Positions 43,082-52,664 of a DNA stretch of 64,000 bases are shown piece by piece. This DNA comes from Streptomyces griseus (GTDB lineage Bacteria; Actinomycetota; Actinomycetes; Streptomycetales; Streptomycetaceae). Location: positions 124,001 through 188,000 of the forward strand of contig NZ_UAVD01000039.1 of NCBI RefSeq assembly GCF_900460065.1. The letters run 5' to 3'. The first letter of the stretch is position 1; each line of letters starts with the position of its first letter. The notes below the pieces were generated by a model. It was not told the DNA's origin, searched no databases, and was given only the letters and a program-made list of their open reading frames with translations. The position numbers and the translations under genes were made by a program.

Positions 43082-43795
43082 CTAGAGGCCGCGGGCCCGC
43101 CAGAGGTCGCGGAGCAGGGCGATCTCGGCCATGTGGTGGATGAGTTCGAGGTTGGCGTTGGCCAGCACGCCGATGTACGGGTCGTCGGGGTCGGAGCCGT
43201 ACGGATACCGCGAGAGGCCGACCGTGTCGAGCTGCTCGTCGGTGAGCGTGGCGATGCTCGCCCGGTGCCGGTCGATCGTCTCCCAGAAGCGCTCCAGCGC
43301 CAGGGCGGCGGAGGGCGTGAAGTCGACCAGGAGGTGCGGGTCTTGCCGCCGCTCGCCGAAGGTCCACTCCCACCGGCCCGCGAAGTCGGAGTGCAGGTGG
43401 CCCAGGCGCCACGCGATGGTGGTGATCGGCACGACGTCGGGCTCGGGCTCACCGGTGAACGCGAGGACCTCCTCGACGCGTTCGGCGCTCACGCTCCAGT
43501 CCTCGGCGATCTTCGCGACGGACATCCCGTCCGCGGCCTGCCGCGCGACCTCCGCGTACTCGCTCGCCGGGATCTGGGGCGCCCCCTTGTCGATGACCCA
43601 CGCGCCCGGCCCGTACGCCCGGGGCGTCACCGCCTCCTCCCGACGCCGGACCGACCAGCTCCCGGGGGCCGGTTCCCACAGGTACTCCTCGTCCCCGAGG
43701 CCCTTCAGCCGGACCTGGGCCATCTCCCGCGCCTGGTCGAACTGCTCGATCAGCATGCTCAGCCGGTCGGTCCGCCGATGATCCTGGCCGTTCAT
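43082..43795 (-). CDS. DinB-family putative metal-dependent protein
   Basis: This 237-residue protein has a DinB/YfiT-like four-helix core: IEQFDQAREMAQVRLKGLGD at the N-terminus, WRLGHLHSDFAGRWEW with a His, and NANLELIHHMAEIALLRDLW at the C-terminus, which supply the His residues that bind a metal. Some members transfer thiols such as mycothiol and aid stress resistance. An insert with SWSVRRREEAVTPRAYGPGA resembles other actinobacterial DinB proteins. AGGGAG precedes the ATG at 43795. It converges with the pirin gene, with 4 bp between stops. Confidence 0.85.
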   Translation of the reverse strand: MNGQDHRRTDRLSMLIEQFDQAREMAQVRLKGLGDEEYLWEPAPGSWSVRRREEAVTPRAYGPGAWVIDKGAPQIPASEYAEVARQAADGMSVAKIAEDWSVSAERVEEVLAFTGEPEPDVVPITTIAWRLGHLHSDFAGRWEWTFGERRQDPHLLVDFTPSAALALERFWETIDRHRASIATLTDEQLDTVGLSRYPYGSDPDDPYIGVLANANLELIHHMAEIALLRDLWRARGL

Positions 43796-44075
43796 ACGTG
43801 GCTCCCTCTCCGTCGCGCCGGGCGGTCCCTGACGCACGGGGGAAGGTAACGGCTCACCTCGCGGGGCGCGACCGAATTCCGCGGCGGTCGCCGACGGCGG
43901 GCCGTGTCCCGACCGGTGGCGTTCCGGCCGTGTGCGCCCTGGCGGTGATCGCCCTTCCACCGGCCCTCGTCGGCCGCGCCGCGCTCCGGGAACGGACGGG
44001 CCCCGCACCGCCGCGTGCGGGCTCGACCGCGCGCACGGCGGTTGACCCGGCGGCGCGCGGCGGGGCCGGTCCGTC

Positions 44076-44579
44076 TCACGGCAACGCGCGGGTGAGCCAC
44101 ACCACTTCGCCGTTCTCCTCCGTGGAGACGCGGTCCCGCTCGAACGCGAGCTTCTCCAGGACGCGCAACGACGCGGTGTTCCAGGTGGCGACGGTCGACC
44201 AGAGCCTCTTCCGCCCGGTCGCGGCGGCGGCTTCGAGCACCGCGCCGGCCGCCTCGGTGGCATAGCCGTGGCCGTGGGCGCGCCGGAACAGCTCGTACGC
44301 GATCTCGGGCTCCTCCAGGGTGGTGCGGCCGATGATCAGCCCGGCGTACCCGATGAAGTCGCCCTCCTCGCGGCGCTCGATGGGCAGCAGGGCGATCCCC
44401 GTGGTCTCCGTCGCGGCGAGCAGCTCCCCGATGGACGTCCGGATGCGCTCGACCGGGGGCTTCCCCTTGCCGCGTTCGGCGAGCAGGTCGCTGAAGGCGG
44501 CGGCGTCCGATCCGGCCCACGGCCGCAGGACCAGCCGCTCGGTCTCCAGGTGGCAGGGCATGGTCGCGTAGGTGGGCAT
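44076..44579 (-). CDS. GNAT N-acetyltransferase, RimJ/RimL-like
   Basis: This 167-residue acetyltransferase of the Acetyltransf_3 type begins LETERLVLRPWAGSDAAAFS. It has the acetyl-CoA loop ELFRRAHGHGYATEAAGAVLEA (about 95-115) and the C-terminal WNTASLRVLEKLAFERDRVS. Such enzymes acetylate N-termini or small amines. The substrate is unknown. The 280-bp stretch to the DinB gene (43796-44075) shows no other gene. Confidence 0.92.
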   Translation of the reverse strand: MPTYATMPCHLETERLVLRPWAGSDAAAFSDLLAERGKGKPPVERIRTSIGELLAATETTGIALLPIERREEGDFIGYAGLIIGRTTLEEPEIAYELFRRAHGHGYATEAAGAVLEAAAATGRKRLWSTVATWNTASLRVLEKLAFERDRVSTEENGEVVWLTRALP

Positions 44580-44607
44580 GGGCCCACTCTGCCACCGTCC
44601 CGACCGG

Positions 44608-46029
44608 TCATCCGGGGCCGGGAACGTCCTTGCGCGCGCGGCCGGCCACCACGGCGACCAGCAGCGTCGGTACGAGCAGGAGCGAGAAGGCGATCGCGTA
44701 ACCGCCGAGCCTGCTCGTCCCGGCGGCCAGCCCGGCGTTGAGCACGGCGGTGGCGAACGCCAGGACGACGACCTGACCGAGGTTCATGTTGGTCTGCATC
44801 GCGCTGGTGGTGTGGCCCAGCCGGTCCGGCGAGCTGTGCGAGAGCGACAGCACCGTGACGCACGGATCGAGCATCCCCATCCCGATCGCCGCCAGCGGCA
44901 TGGCCGCCATGGCCAGCAGCGGGGACACCCCGGCGAAGCTGCCCGCCACGGCGAAGGCGACGGACACCGCCATGATCAGGCCGCCGACCGTGACGAGCCG
45001 GTGCCGGGCGACGTCCTGGAGCAGCTTGCCCTGCGCCCACGACGCGACCGCCCACAGCACGGCGGAGGCCGTGAAGGCCACGCCGACCGTCACCGCCGCC
45101 ACCCGCCGCTCGGTGATCAGCATCAGCGGCACCAGCGCCTCGACGGTGAAGTACGTACCGGAGGTCAGCCCGCGCAGCAGCACGGCGGTGGGCAGCCCCC
45201 GGGCACTGCGCCAGGTGCCCTCGGGCAGCAGGCGGGGCGCGAAGACCACCAGGAGGGCGACGCCGACGGCCACGAACAGCAGATGGCGCGCGTCCCATCC
45301 GGAGACGCCGTACTGGCCGAGCGCCGCGCCCAGGCTGAGCATCCCCGCGACCAGCAGCGGCGGCCGGGAGGCGCGTTCCCCGGCGGGCGGGGTCCGGTCA
45401 CTCTCCGCGGAGGGGGCCTTCCGCAACACCGCGACCAGGGCGACAGCGGGCAGCGCGGTCAGCACGGCCAGGCCGTAGAAGACCGTCCGCCAGGACCACA
45501 CCTCGGCGACCACGCCGGCGACCGGCGGCCCGACCAGCGAGGGGATGATCCAACTCGCGCTCATCATGGCGAGCATCCGGGGCCGCAGGTACTCCGGATA
45601 CGACTGGCCGATGGCGGTCGTCACCGAGACCGCCACCATCCCGGCCGCCAGACCGTCGACGAAGCGGCCGGCCACCAGCTGCCAGACGGAGACACTGGAC
45701 GCCGACACCAGCAGCGTCACCACGGAGAGGACCATGCCCAGCGCCAGCGGACGCCGGGCGCCGGAGCGGTCAGCCCAGTGCCCGCCCAGCACGCCGCCGA
45801 GCAGGCTGGCCGCCACGAACCCGCCCGCCACCAAGGGGAACAGGGACACCCCGTCGAGATCCTCGGCCGCCGTCGGCAGCGTCGGCACCACGGCCAGCGC
45901 GGCGAAGCCGGTCAGGAACATCACCGTGGCGAAGGTGAGCGTCGCCGCCGCGTACTGACGGGAGAAGATCCCCGGCGGTGGCTCGCCCGTGTCACCGGGC
46001 AGAGGTCGGAGGGCCTGTTCGGCAGTCAT
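44608..46029 (-). CDS. MFS transporter (multidrug-type)
   Basis: This 473-residue transporter has about 12 or more hydrophobic segments. The loop between helices 2 and 3 reads GGHWADRSGARRPLALGM, and the stretch AGRFVDGLAAGMVAVSVTTA follows. The sequence resembles DHA-type exporters. ATG 46029 has GGGAC upstream. A longer in-frame start at 46056 is less likely. The substrate is unknown. It is followed 28 bp later by the GNAT gene on the same strand and may be co-transcribed with it. Confidence 0.88.
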   Translation of the reverse strand: MTAEQALRPLPGDTGEPPPGIFSRQYAAATLTFATVMFLTGFAALAVVPTLPTAAEDLDGVSLFPLVAGGFVAASLLGGVLGGHWADRSGARRPLALGMVLSVVTLLVSASSVSVWQLVAGRFVDGLAAGMVAVSVTTAIGQSYPEYLRPRMLAMMSASWIIPSLVGPPVAGVVAEVWSWRTVFYGLAVLTALPAVALVAVLRKAPSAESDRTPPAGERASRPPLLVAGMLSLGAALGQYGVSGWDARHLLFVAVGVALLVVFAPRLLPEGTWRSARGLPTAVLLRGLTSGTYFTVEALVPLMLITERRVAAVTVGVAFTASAVLWAVASWAQGKLLQDVARHRLVTVGGLIMAVSVAFAVAGSFAGVSPLLAMAAMPLAAIGMGMLDPCVTVLSLSHSSPDRLGHTTSAMQTNMNLGQVVVLAFATAVLNAGLAAGTSRLGGYAIAFSLLLVPTLLVAVVAGRARKDVPGPG

Positions 46030-46387
46030 CGATGTCCCGTTGACGTGGCTCGCCACCCCGAGGCTTGGTCTGGACCACCCGGAGCCAGCGAGAAGCTATG
46101 CCGGCGGCCGGCCGGCGGGCAATCGCTTTTCGCCGGCGTGGCACGTCCCGCGTCGGCGGCGTCGCCCGCGGCGCGCACCTGGTCCACCGTCGGCGGCGCA
46201 CGGATTCGGGCAGCGCGCGACCGCCCGGGTCGGCGCGCGGGCTGCCCGGATCAGCGTCACCGGGGCGGGATGTTCGCCAACTGCCCCAACGGATCCCGGC
46301 CCGAGCCGCCACCCGGCGGTGGGGACGGCAACGGGAAGACCGTCGGCGCCGGGGGTCCGACACCGCCGGAGAAGGGCGGCAGCCGGT
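46030..46387. other. 358-bp region without a supported gene
   Basis: The region lies between the MFS start and the serine-hydrolase stop on the same strand. It is GC-rich with small inverted repeats (for example GCCGGCGGCCGGCCGGCGGG near 46098). I see no promoter consensus I would defend. Confidence 0.5.
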
Positions 46388-47200
46388 TCAGGACAGCTCG
46401 GCCAGAACCGCGTCCGTGAACGGCGTCCACGCCTCCGCCGCCCACGGGCCGAAGGCCCGGTCCGTCAGCGCGACGCAGGCGACGCCCGCGACCGGGTCGA
46501 TCCAGAGGAACGTGCCCGACTGGCCGAAGTGGCCGAACGTCGCGGGGGAGGACGTGTTCCCCGTCCAGTGCGGGGACTTGGCGTCGCGGATCTCGAAGCC
46601 GAGGCCCCAGTCGTTCGGGCTCTGGTGGCCGTAGCCCGGCAGGACGCCCTTGAGGCCCGGGTGGACGACCGTCTGGGCCTCCAGGACCGTACGCGGGTCG
46701 AGGAGGCGGGGGGCCTGGACCTCGGCGGCGAAGCGGACCAGGTCGGCGACGGTGGAGACGCCGTCGCGGGCGGGAGAGCCGTCCAGCGTGGTCGAGGTCA
46801 TGGCCAGCGGCTCCAGGACGGCCTGGCGCAGATACTCCGCGAACGGGATGCCGGACGCCTTCGCGATGTGGTCGCCCAGCACCTCGAAGCCCGCGTTGGA
46901 GTACAGGCGGCGGTTGCCGGGCGGGGCCGTCACCCGGTGCTCGTCGAAGGCCAGGCCGCTGGTGTGGGCGAGGAGGTGGCGCACCGTGGAGCCCTCGGGC
47001 CCGGCCGGCTCGTCCAGTTCGACCGCCCCCTCCTCGTACGCCACCAGCGCCGCGTAGGCCGCGAGGGGCTTGGTGACCGAGGCGAGGGGGAAGCGGTGGT
47101 CGGCCGGCCCGTGCGTGCCGAGGACCGTGCCGTCCGCCCGGACGACGGCCGCCGCCGCCGTGGTGACCGGCCAGGTGTCGATGATGCGCAGGCTCTCCAT
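46388..47200 (-). CDS. beta-lactamase-family serine hydrolase
   Basis: This 270-residue class C-like esterase or D-alanyl peptidase relative has the SxxK motif in PLASVTKPLAAYAAL (about 40-54) and the YxN motif in RLYSNAGFEVL (about 97-107). A C-terminal FGHFGQSGTFLWIDP replaces the KTG box with GQSG. No signal peptide is visible, so it is probably cytoplasmic, like many actinobacterial members. The natural substrate is unknown. Confidence 0.9.
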   Translation of the reverse strand: MESLRIIDTWPVTTAAAAVVRADGTVLGTHGPADHRFPLASVTKPLAAYAALVAYEEGAVELDEPAGPEGSTVRHLLAHTSGLAFDEHRVTAPPGNRRLYSNAGFEVLGDHIAKASGIPFAEYLRQAVLEPLAMTSTTLDGSPARDGVSTVADLVRFAAEVQAPRLLDPRTVLEAQTVVHPGLKGVLPGYGHQSPNDWGLGFEIRDAKSPHWTGNTSSPATFGHFGQSGTFLWIDPVAGVACVALTDRAFGPWAAEAWTPFTDAVLAELS

Positions 47201-47490
47201 GTCCCCGAGCCTAACCGGCGCCGTCAGGTGCGCGGCGGGGTCCCTTCGCTAGGCGTACAGGAGGCGTGCGGGACACGCACCCCGGAGGCCACCGGAGCCG
47301 ACCGGCCAGGCCCCGCCTCGGCGGCCGGAGGGACACGGGACCGGAGTGGACACGGATTCGATCGCGACCCCGGGGGCACGCTGAACTCCAGGGCCCGTGG
47401 GGAGGGGGGAAGAACCCCTCGTCCCGCAACGACTGCCCTTCTTCGACGCCCCCACGGCGGGCGTGGTCGGTGGAGATCGGAGGTGGCGAC

Positions 47491-47688
47491 GTGCTCGATC
47501 AAGGAAGTCGACCAGGAGAGGCCGCTGCGGCCTCGGGGCTGTGGATGGCCGTCATGGGCGGGATTCTCCTGCTGGTCGTGGGGGTGGTCGCGGCCCTTGC
47601 GGGAATGCGGCCAGGCTTCTGGATCATCCTGGCCGGTGTGATCTGCGTCGTGGGCGCAGGTGCTGCTCTGCGCTTTCGGAAGACGTAG
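47491..47688 (+). CDS. small two-helix membrane protein
   Basis: This 65-residue protein has a hydrophilic start (LDQGSRPGEAAAASG) and two membrane helices (MAVMGGILLLVVGVVAALAG and WIILAGVICVVGAGAAL), ending RFRKT. GGAGG 7 nt before the GTG at 47491 is a strong ribosome site that fixes this start. The 290-bp upstream gap holds no other gene. Function unknown. Confidence 0.65.
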   Translation: MLDQGSRPGEAAAASGLWMAVMGGILLLVVGVVAALAGMRPGFWIILAGVICVVGAGAALRFRKT

Positions 47689-47735
47689 ACATCGTCGGAC
47701 ACCACCGTTCGGGTGCGAAAGAGCCGGTGGCCCGC

Positions 47736-48959
47736 TCACGCGGCCAGCGGTGCCAGTGGTGCCAGCCGGGTCCCCAGGGCCATGATCCGCATCGCCCGCT
47801 CCGACGCGTCCGCCAGGAACTCACCGCTCCGGCCGATCGCCTCCACCAGCGTCATCGGCGCGGGCAGGATCGCGCTGTACGCGTCCACGCCCACCGCCCG
47901 CACGTCCTGCGCGCCCGGCCCGATCGTCCCGGCCAGCACCAGGACCGGCACCCCGGAGGCGTGCGCCCGCCGGGCGACCTCCGCCGGGATCTTCCCCCGT
48001 ACGGTCTGGTGGTCCAGCGCCCCCTCGGCCGTGATCACGAAGTCGGCGCGGGCCAGGCGGGCGTCCAGGTCCAGGCCGTCGAGGAGGACGTCGTACCGGG
48101 GGAGGAGCCGGGCCCCCACGGCGGCCAGCCCCGCCCCGAGGCCGCCCGACGCGCCCGTGCCGGGAGCCGTGCGCAGGTCGATGGCCGGGGCCCCGGACGT
48201 CGGGGCGAAGGCCGGTGCCAGGTCCCGGGTGAGGACGGCGGCCAGCCGCTCCAGGCCCGCCGAAAGCAGCTCGACCTCCGCCGGGGTCGCCCCCTTCTGC
48301 GGCCCGAACACCCGGGCCACCCCGCGCTTCCCGCACAGCACGTTGTACGGGTTGCAGGCCACGAGCAGTTCCGTGCGGGCCAGCCTGGGGTCGAGGCCGG
48401 ACGGGTCGACGCGCTCCAGCTCGTGCAACGCCCCGCCGCCCCGGCGCAGTTCACGGCCGTGCCGGTCGGTCAGCCGGGCCCCGAGCGCCTGGAGGGCGCC
48501 CGCGCCGCCGTCGGACGTACCGGAGTCGCCGCAGCCGACGAGGATGCGCCGGGCACCCGCGTCCAGGGCCGCCCGGATCAGCTCGCCGACGCCGTACGTG
48601 GTGGTCGCGCCCGGGTGGCGCAGGCCCGGCGGCACGAGCGCGAGGCCCGCTACGGCGGCCATCTCCACGACGGCGGTCAGCGGCCCGGGCCCGCCCAGCA
48701 GGGCGAAGTGCGAGGCGACGGGCTCGCCCACCGGGCCCGTCGCGGTGACCGGGACCAGCCGGCCGCCGCCCGCCAGGGCCAGCGCCTCGGCCGTGCCCTC
48801 GCCACCGTCCACCAGCGGGATGAGGTCGAGATCGGCGTCCGGGATCACCCGCCGTACGCCGACGGCGATGGCCTCGGCCACCCGGGCGGCCGAGAGGGAC
48901 TCCTTGAAGCCGCTGGGGGCGATGGCGATGCGGTGGGTGCGGTGGGTCGTACGGGTCAT
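47736..48959 (-). CDS. glycerate kinase
   Basis: This 407-residue protein of the GckA/GlxK glycerate 2-kinase family has IAIAPSGFKESLSAARVAEA at the N-terminus, LVDGGEGTAEAL (about 49-60), GCGDSGTSDGGAGALQALG and VFGPQKGATPAEV. It phosphorylates glycerate with ATP in the cytoplasm. The ATG at 48959 overlaps the SLC13 transporter stop (ATGA), so uptake of an organic acid and its phosphorylation are probably coupled. Confidence 0.92.
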   Translation of the reverse strand: MTRTTHRTHRIAIAPSGFKESLSAARVAEAIAVGVRRVIPDADLDLIPLVDGGEGTAEALALAGGGRLVPVTATGPVGEPVASHFALLGGPGPLTAVVEMAAVAGLALVPPGLRHPGATTTYGVGELIRAALDAGARRILVGCGDSGTSDGGAGALQALGARLTDRHGRELRRGGGALHELERVDPSGLDPRLARTELLVACNPYNVLCGKRGVARVFGPQKGATPAEVELLSAGLERLAAVLTRDLAPAFAPTSGAPAIDLRTAPGTGASGGLGAGLAAVGARLLPRYDVLLDGLDLDARLARADFVITAEGALDHQTVRGKIPAEVARRAHASGVPVLVLAGTIGPGAQDVRAVGVDAYSAILPAPMTLVEAIGRSGEFLADASERAMRIMALGTRLAPLAPLAA

Positions 48960-50389
48960 GGCTGGGTCTCCAGGAGGACGGGCACGCCGAGCAACGGCCA
49001 GACGGCGAGGGCGAAAACGAGGACGAGGGCCGCGGTGAGCGGGGCGAGGAACGCGGACAGCCGCAGCAGGTCGCGCGGGGTGTAGGTCGGGGTGCCGGGC
49101 ACGTCGGCGAAGAGTGCGACCGGCTTGGCCGAGGAGGGCAGCGTGTGGCAGAAGCCGGCGGCGGCCGTGGAGGCCAGCGCCGCCGTGACCGGGTTGACCC
49201 CGGCCCCGACCGCCGCCGCGACCACCAGCGGGACCAGCACGGAGGACCGGGCGGAGCGCGACTGGAGGGCCAGATGAGCGGCCGTACTGACGACGATCAC
49301 ACCGGTCAGGAACACCCAGGGGGGCGTGGACGCCCCCAGGGGTATCCAGCCCACCAGCCAGTCGGCCGCGCCCGAGTCGGAGAGGGCGACGCCCATCGCC
49401 ATGGTGGCGGCCATGAACAGCAGCAGTGGCCAGGGCACCGTCCGCAGACCGTCCTTGAAGCGGACGGTTCCCAGCGCCGGGGACGTGGCCACCAGTGCGC
49501 CGATCAGCGCGACCACGGCGGGCGACACCCCGTGCAGGGGCTCGCTGCACCACAGCAGGACGACCGTCGCCAGCAGCAGCAGACAACGGGACTCCGCCGG
49601 GGTGAACGGTCCCTCGACGGCCGTCTCCGAATGCTCCTGGATCTGCGCCGCCGTGATCGTCACCGGGCCCTTGCGGTCGGCGCGCCGGGTCGTCGTCAAC
49701 AGCACCAGTTCGGCGGCCAGATGGGAGGAGACGACCGCCAACGGCATCCCCACCACCAGCCATTGCACGAAGCTCAGCTGCTCGCCGGTCTGCTCCCACA
49801 GCACCCCGACGGTGATCAGATGTGCCCCCGCGCCGATCAGCGTCGCCACGGCGGAGAGCAGGATGACCGTGGGGAACAGCAGCGCCAGCATCACCACCAG
49901 ACGGCCGCGCTCGCGCAGGGCGGTCGCCAGCGCCAGGAACACCGGGAGCGCGAGGGCGGCCCGCCCCGACGTGGCCGGCACGGCGAACGCGGTGACGACC
50001 AGGCCGGCCGTCGTCAGGTGCACCAGCTGCCGCACGGTCCGGGCCCCGCCGACCAGGAACACGGCGGCCCGGCCGGCCAGACCGGTCCGGGTCACGGCCG
50101 CCGCCAGGACGAAGGCGCAGATCAGCAGCCACACCGTCTCGTCGCCCAGGGTGGCGAAGAGGGTCTCACTGCTGATCACCCCCGTGACCGTCAGCGCCAG
50201 GCCCGCGCCGAGCGCGATGTAGGCGTCGTCCACCGGCGTGGCGATCCAGGCGGCGGTGGCCAGGGCGAAGACGGCGAGGGAGAGCCGCCCGTCGACGCCG
50301 AGGCCGGGGGCGGCGCCGGGAACGGCGAGGAGAGCGCAGAGTCCGAGGACGGCGACGAGGCCGACGGTCTGCCGGAGTGGTAGAGGCAC
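48956..50389 (-). CDS. SLC13/DASS-type anion permease
   Basis: This 477-residue transporter has about 11-12 hydrophobic segments and the divalent-anion/sodium symporter pattern. The first half has TVWLLICAFVLAAAVTRTGL and a helix pair with FAVPATSGRAALALPVFLAL. The second half has TLPSSAKPVALFADVPG. Members import di- and tricarboxylates, sulfate or related anions. Coupling to glycerate kinase suggests glycerate or a C3/C4 acid. That substrate is an inference. Confidence 0.87.
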   Translation of the reverse strand: MPLPLRQTVGLVAVLGLCALLAVPGAAPGLGVDGRLSLAVFALATAAWIATPVDDAYIALGAGLALTVTGVISSETLFATLGDETVWLLICAFVLAAAVTRTGLAGRAAVFLVGGARTVRQLVHLTTAGLVVTAFAVPATSGRAALALPVFLALATALRERGRLVVMLALLFPTVILLSAVATLIGAGAHLITVGVLWEQTGEQLSFVQWLVVGMPLAVVSSHLAAELVLLTTTRRADRKGPVTITAAQIQEHSETAVEGPFTPAESRCLLLLATVVLLWCSEPLHGVSPAVVALIGALVATSPALGTVRFKDGLRTVPWPLLLFMAATMAMGVALSDSGAADWLVGWIPLGASTPPWVFLTGVIVVSTAAHLALQSRSARSSVLVPLVVAAAVGAGVNPVTAALASTAAAGFCHTLPSSAKPVALFADVPGTPTYTPRDLLRLSAFLAPLTAALVLVFALAVWPLLGVPVLLETQP

Positions 50390-50583
50390 GCTGTACAGCC
50401 TCCGAAGGCGGGGTGAGCGCCTGATGAGTGCCTGGTGAAGGCCTTTTCATCGAACGCGTCCCGCTCACCGCGGGGGCCGGGCGGCCCGCCCCCTCGCGGC
50501 GGCCCGGGAACGCGAAGGGCCCCGCCCCGGGCACGCGGGGCGAGGCCTTCGTCCGGGGCCGGAGCCGGGACCCGGGGCGCGGG

Positions 50584-51243
50584 TCAGGGCAGGCGGTAGC
50601 CCATGCCCCGGATCGTCTCCAGCCGCTCCGCGCCCAGCTTCCGGCGCAGCGCGCGGACGTAGACGTCCACGATGTTGGAACCGGGATCGAAGTCGTACCC
50701 CCACACATGGGAGAGGATCTGCTCGCGCGACAGCACCTGGCCGGGGTGGCGCAGGAACATCTCCAGGAGCACGAACTCGCGCGCCGTCAGGTCCACGGTC
50801 CGGTCGTCCGCGCGGGCCCGGCGCGTCCGCAGGTCCAGGGCGAGGCTGCCGCTGCGCAACATGGTGACCTCGGGCGCGCGGGCGGCGGTGCGCTGCCGCA
50901 GCCGTACCCGGGCGAGCAGCTCCTCGAAGCGGAACGGCTTCGTCATCCAGTCGTCGGCCCCGCCCTCCAGCCCGGCCACCGTGTCCCGCACCGAGTCGCG
51001 GGCGGTGAGCACGATCACCGGCAGTGTGACGCGGGCCTCGCGCAGCTCCCGCAGCACGGTGAAGCCGTCCCGGCCGGGCAGCCCGATGTCGAGGACCATC
51101 AGGTCGAACCCGCCGGTCAGGGCGTGGCCCAGCGCCAGGTCGCCGTCCTCGGCGACGACCGTGGTGAAGCCGTTGGCGCGCAGCCCCTTCTGGACGAACG
51201 AGGCGATGCGCTCCTCGTCCTCGGCGATCAGGATGCGGTTCAT
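50584..51243 (-). CDS. OmpR-family response regulator
   Basis: This 219-residue regulator has a receiver domain (1-115) with the acidic pocket AEDE, phospho-acceptor Asp52 (MVLDIGLPGRDGF), Thr in VLTARDS and Lys in WMTKPF. The winged-helix domain (about 125-219) has RRARADDRTVDLTAREFVLL and NIVDVYVRALRRKLG. It is coupled to the histidine kinase by an ATGA overlap. Targets are unknown. The small acidic exported protein gene upstream in the same cluster is a candidate. Confidence 0.95.
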   Translation of the reverse strand: MNRILIAEDEERIASFVQKGLRANGFTTVVAEDGDLALGHALTGGFDLMVLDIGLPGRDGFTVLRELREARVTLPVIVLTARDSVRDTVAGLEGGADDWMTKPFRFEELLARVRLRQRTAARAPEVTMLRSGSLALDLRTRRARADDRTVDLTAREFVLLEMFLRHPGQVLSREQILSHVWGYDFDPGSNIVDVYVRALRRKLGAERLETIRGMGYRLP

Positions 51244-52664
51244 GAGGCGGTCTCCAGCGTGAGTACGAAGGTGGCTCCGCCGCCTTCGGTCCGGCGTAGT
51301 TCGACGCGGCCGTGGTGGCCCTCCGCGATGGCTTTGACGATGGCGAGGCCGAGGCCCGCGCCGCTCGTGCGGGTCCCGCGCCGCGACGTGCCCCGGCGGA
51401 ACCGTTCGAAGATCACCCCGGCGTCCTCCGGCGGAATCCCCGGCCCGTGGTCGGCGACGTACAGCTCGACGCGGTCCTCCTCCAGCCGCGAGCCGATCCG
51501 GATGCGCTGGCCGGGCACGGTGTGCTGGACGGCGTTCTGCGCGAGCTGCACCATCGCCTGGGTCATCCGCTGCGGGTCCAGGCGCACTTCGAGGTCCGCG
51601 ACCCCGTCGAGCTGCCACTCCCGGTCGCCGAGGGTCCGCACCTTCACGTACACGTCGGCGGTCAGCTCCGCGAGCTGTACGGGTTCGGGGGTGACGAAGT
51701 CGGGGCGCTCGGCCCCCGCGAGCAGGAGCAGGTCCTCGACGATGCGGCTCATCCGGTCCAGCTCGTCCGTGACCAGCCGCACCGTCTCCTCCCGGTCCGC
51801 CGGATCGTCGCCCATCAGCTCCAGGTGGCCCCGGACGATGGTGATCGGGGTGCGCAGCTCGTGCCCGGCGTCGTCGACGAAGACCCGCTGGGCGGCGAAC
51901 GCCCGCTCCAGCCGGTCGAGCATCGCGTTGAACGTCTCGGCGAGGGCCGCGATGTCGTCCCGGCCCTCCACGGGGATACGCCGCGTGAGGTCCTGCTCGG
52001 TCAGCTCCGCCGCCGTCGTCCGGACCAGCCGGACGGGCGCCAGGATGCGCCCGGCGACGGCCCAGCCGATCCCGGTCGTCATCAGCAGCGCCACACCGGA
52101 CAGGGCGAGCAGCGTCCAGAACGTCTTGTCGGCGACGGCCCGTTCGCGCTCCGGGTGGAAGACGACGACGAACGAGCCCGGCTGCTGCCCGGCGGACGGC
52201 CCGACCACGACCTTGGCCCAGCGCACCTCGCCCTGCGGGCGGTCCAGGGTCCCGAAGGAGTCCTTGGAGTCGTGGATCCGGGCGAGCGAGGCGCGGTCCT
52301 GCCACAGGGCGGTGTCCGCGGGCAGTTCCCTGATCTGACGGATGACGCCGGGGCGCTTGCCGGGCGGGCCCGTCATGCCCAGCAGTTCCTCGTCGGGGTC
52401 CGCGTACTGCCGTTGCAGATAGACGCGGAGCAGCCGGTCCACGGTGGCGAAGCTGCCGCCGGTGTCCGGGTCCACGCCCTGCGGCACGAAGTTCGCGAAC
52501 TCGCCGGTCTCCTGGGTGAGCAGCTGGCTGATGCGGTGGTCCACGTCCCGCTGGAGGATCGAACGCACGGTGACGGCCACCGCGCCCAGCGCGACCGCCA
52601 TCACGACGAGCAACCAGAGCATGATCCGAACCCGGGCGGAGATCCTCGGAAGGCTAACCGTCAT
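51240..52664 (-). CDS. sensor histidine kinase, HAMP-HisKA-HATPase
   Basis: This membrane kinase of about 474 residues has a first helix near residues 14-34, an extracytoplasmic sensor of about 150 residues, a second helix (about 180-205) and a HAMP domain with RILAPVRLVRTTAAEL. The HisKA box FVDDAGHELRTPITIVRGHL carries the phospho-His, and the HATPase domain has QLAQNAVQHT, DHGPGIPP and GAGLGLAIVKAIAEGH. All catalytic boxes look intact. The ATG at 52664 (alternative 52682) lies inside the end of the small Asp-rich gene, so the three genes are translationally coupled. Confidence 0.93.
   Translation of the reverse strand: MTVSLPRISARVRIMLWLLVVMAVALGAVAVTVRSILQRDVDHRISQLLTQETGEFANFVPQGVDPDTGGSFATVDRLLRVYLQRQYADPDEELLGMTGPPGKRPGVIRQIRELPADTALWQDRASLARIHDSKDSFGTLDRPQGEVRWAKVVVGPSAGQQPGSFVVVFHPERERAVADKTFWTLLALSGVALLMTTGIGWAVAGRILAPVRLVRTTAAELTEQDLTRRIPVEGRDDIAALAETFNAMLDRLERAFAAQRVFVDDAGHELRTPITIVRGHLELMGDDPADREETVRLVTDELDRMSRIVEDLLLLAGAERPDFVTPEPVQLAELTADVYVKVRTLGDREWQLDGVADLEVRLDPQRMTQAMVQLAQNAVQHTVPGQRIRIGSRLEEDRVELYVADHGPGIPPEDAGVIFERFRRGTSRRGTRTSGAGLGLAIVKAIAEGHHGRVELRRTEGGGATFVLTLETAS

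Noticed and set aside
46270..46419. 49-residue plus-strand ORF (MFANCPNGS start, Pro/Gly-rich)
   Set aside because: It has no convincing ribosome site, low complexity, and overlaps the end of the serine hydrolase gene antisense.
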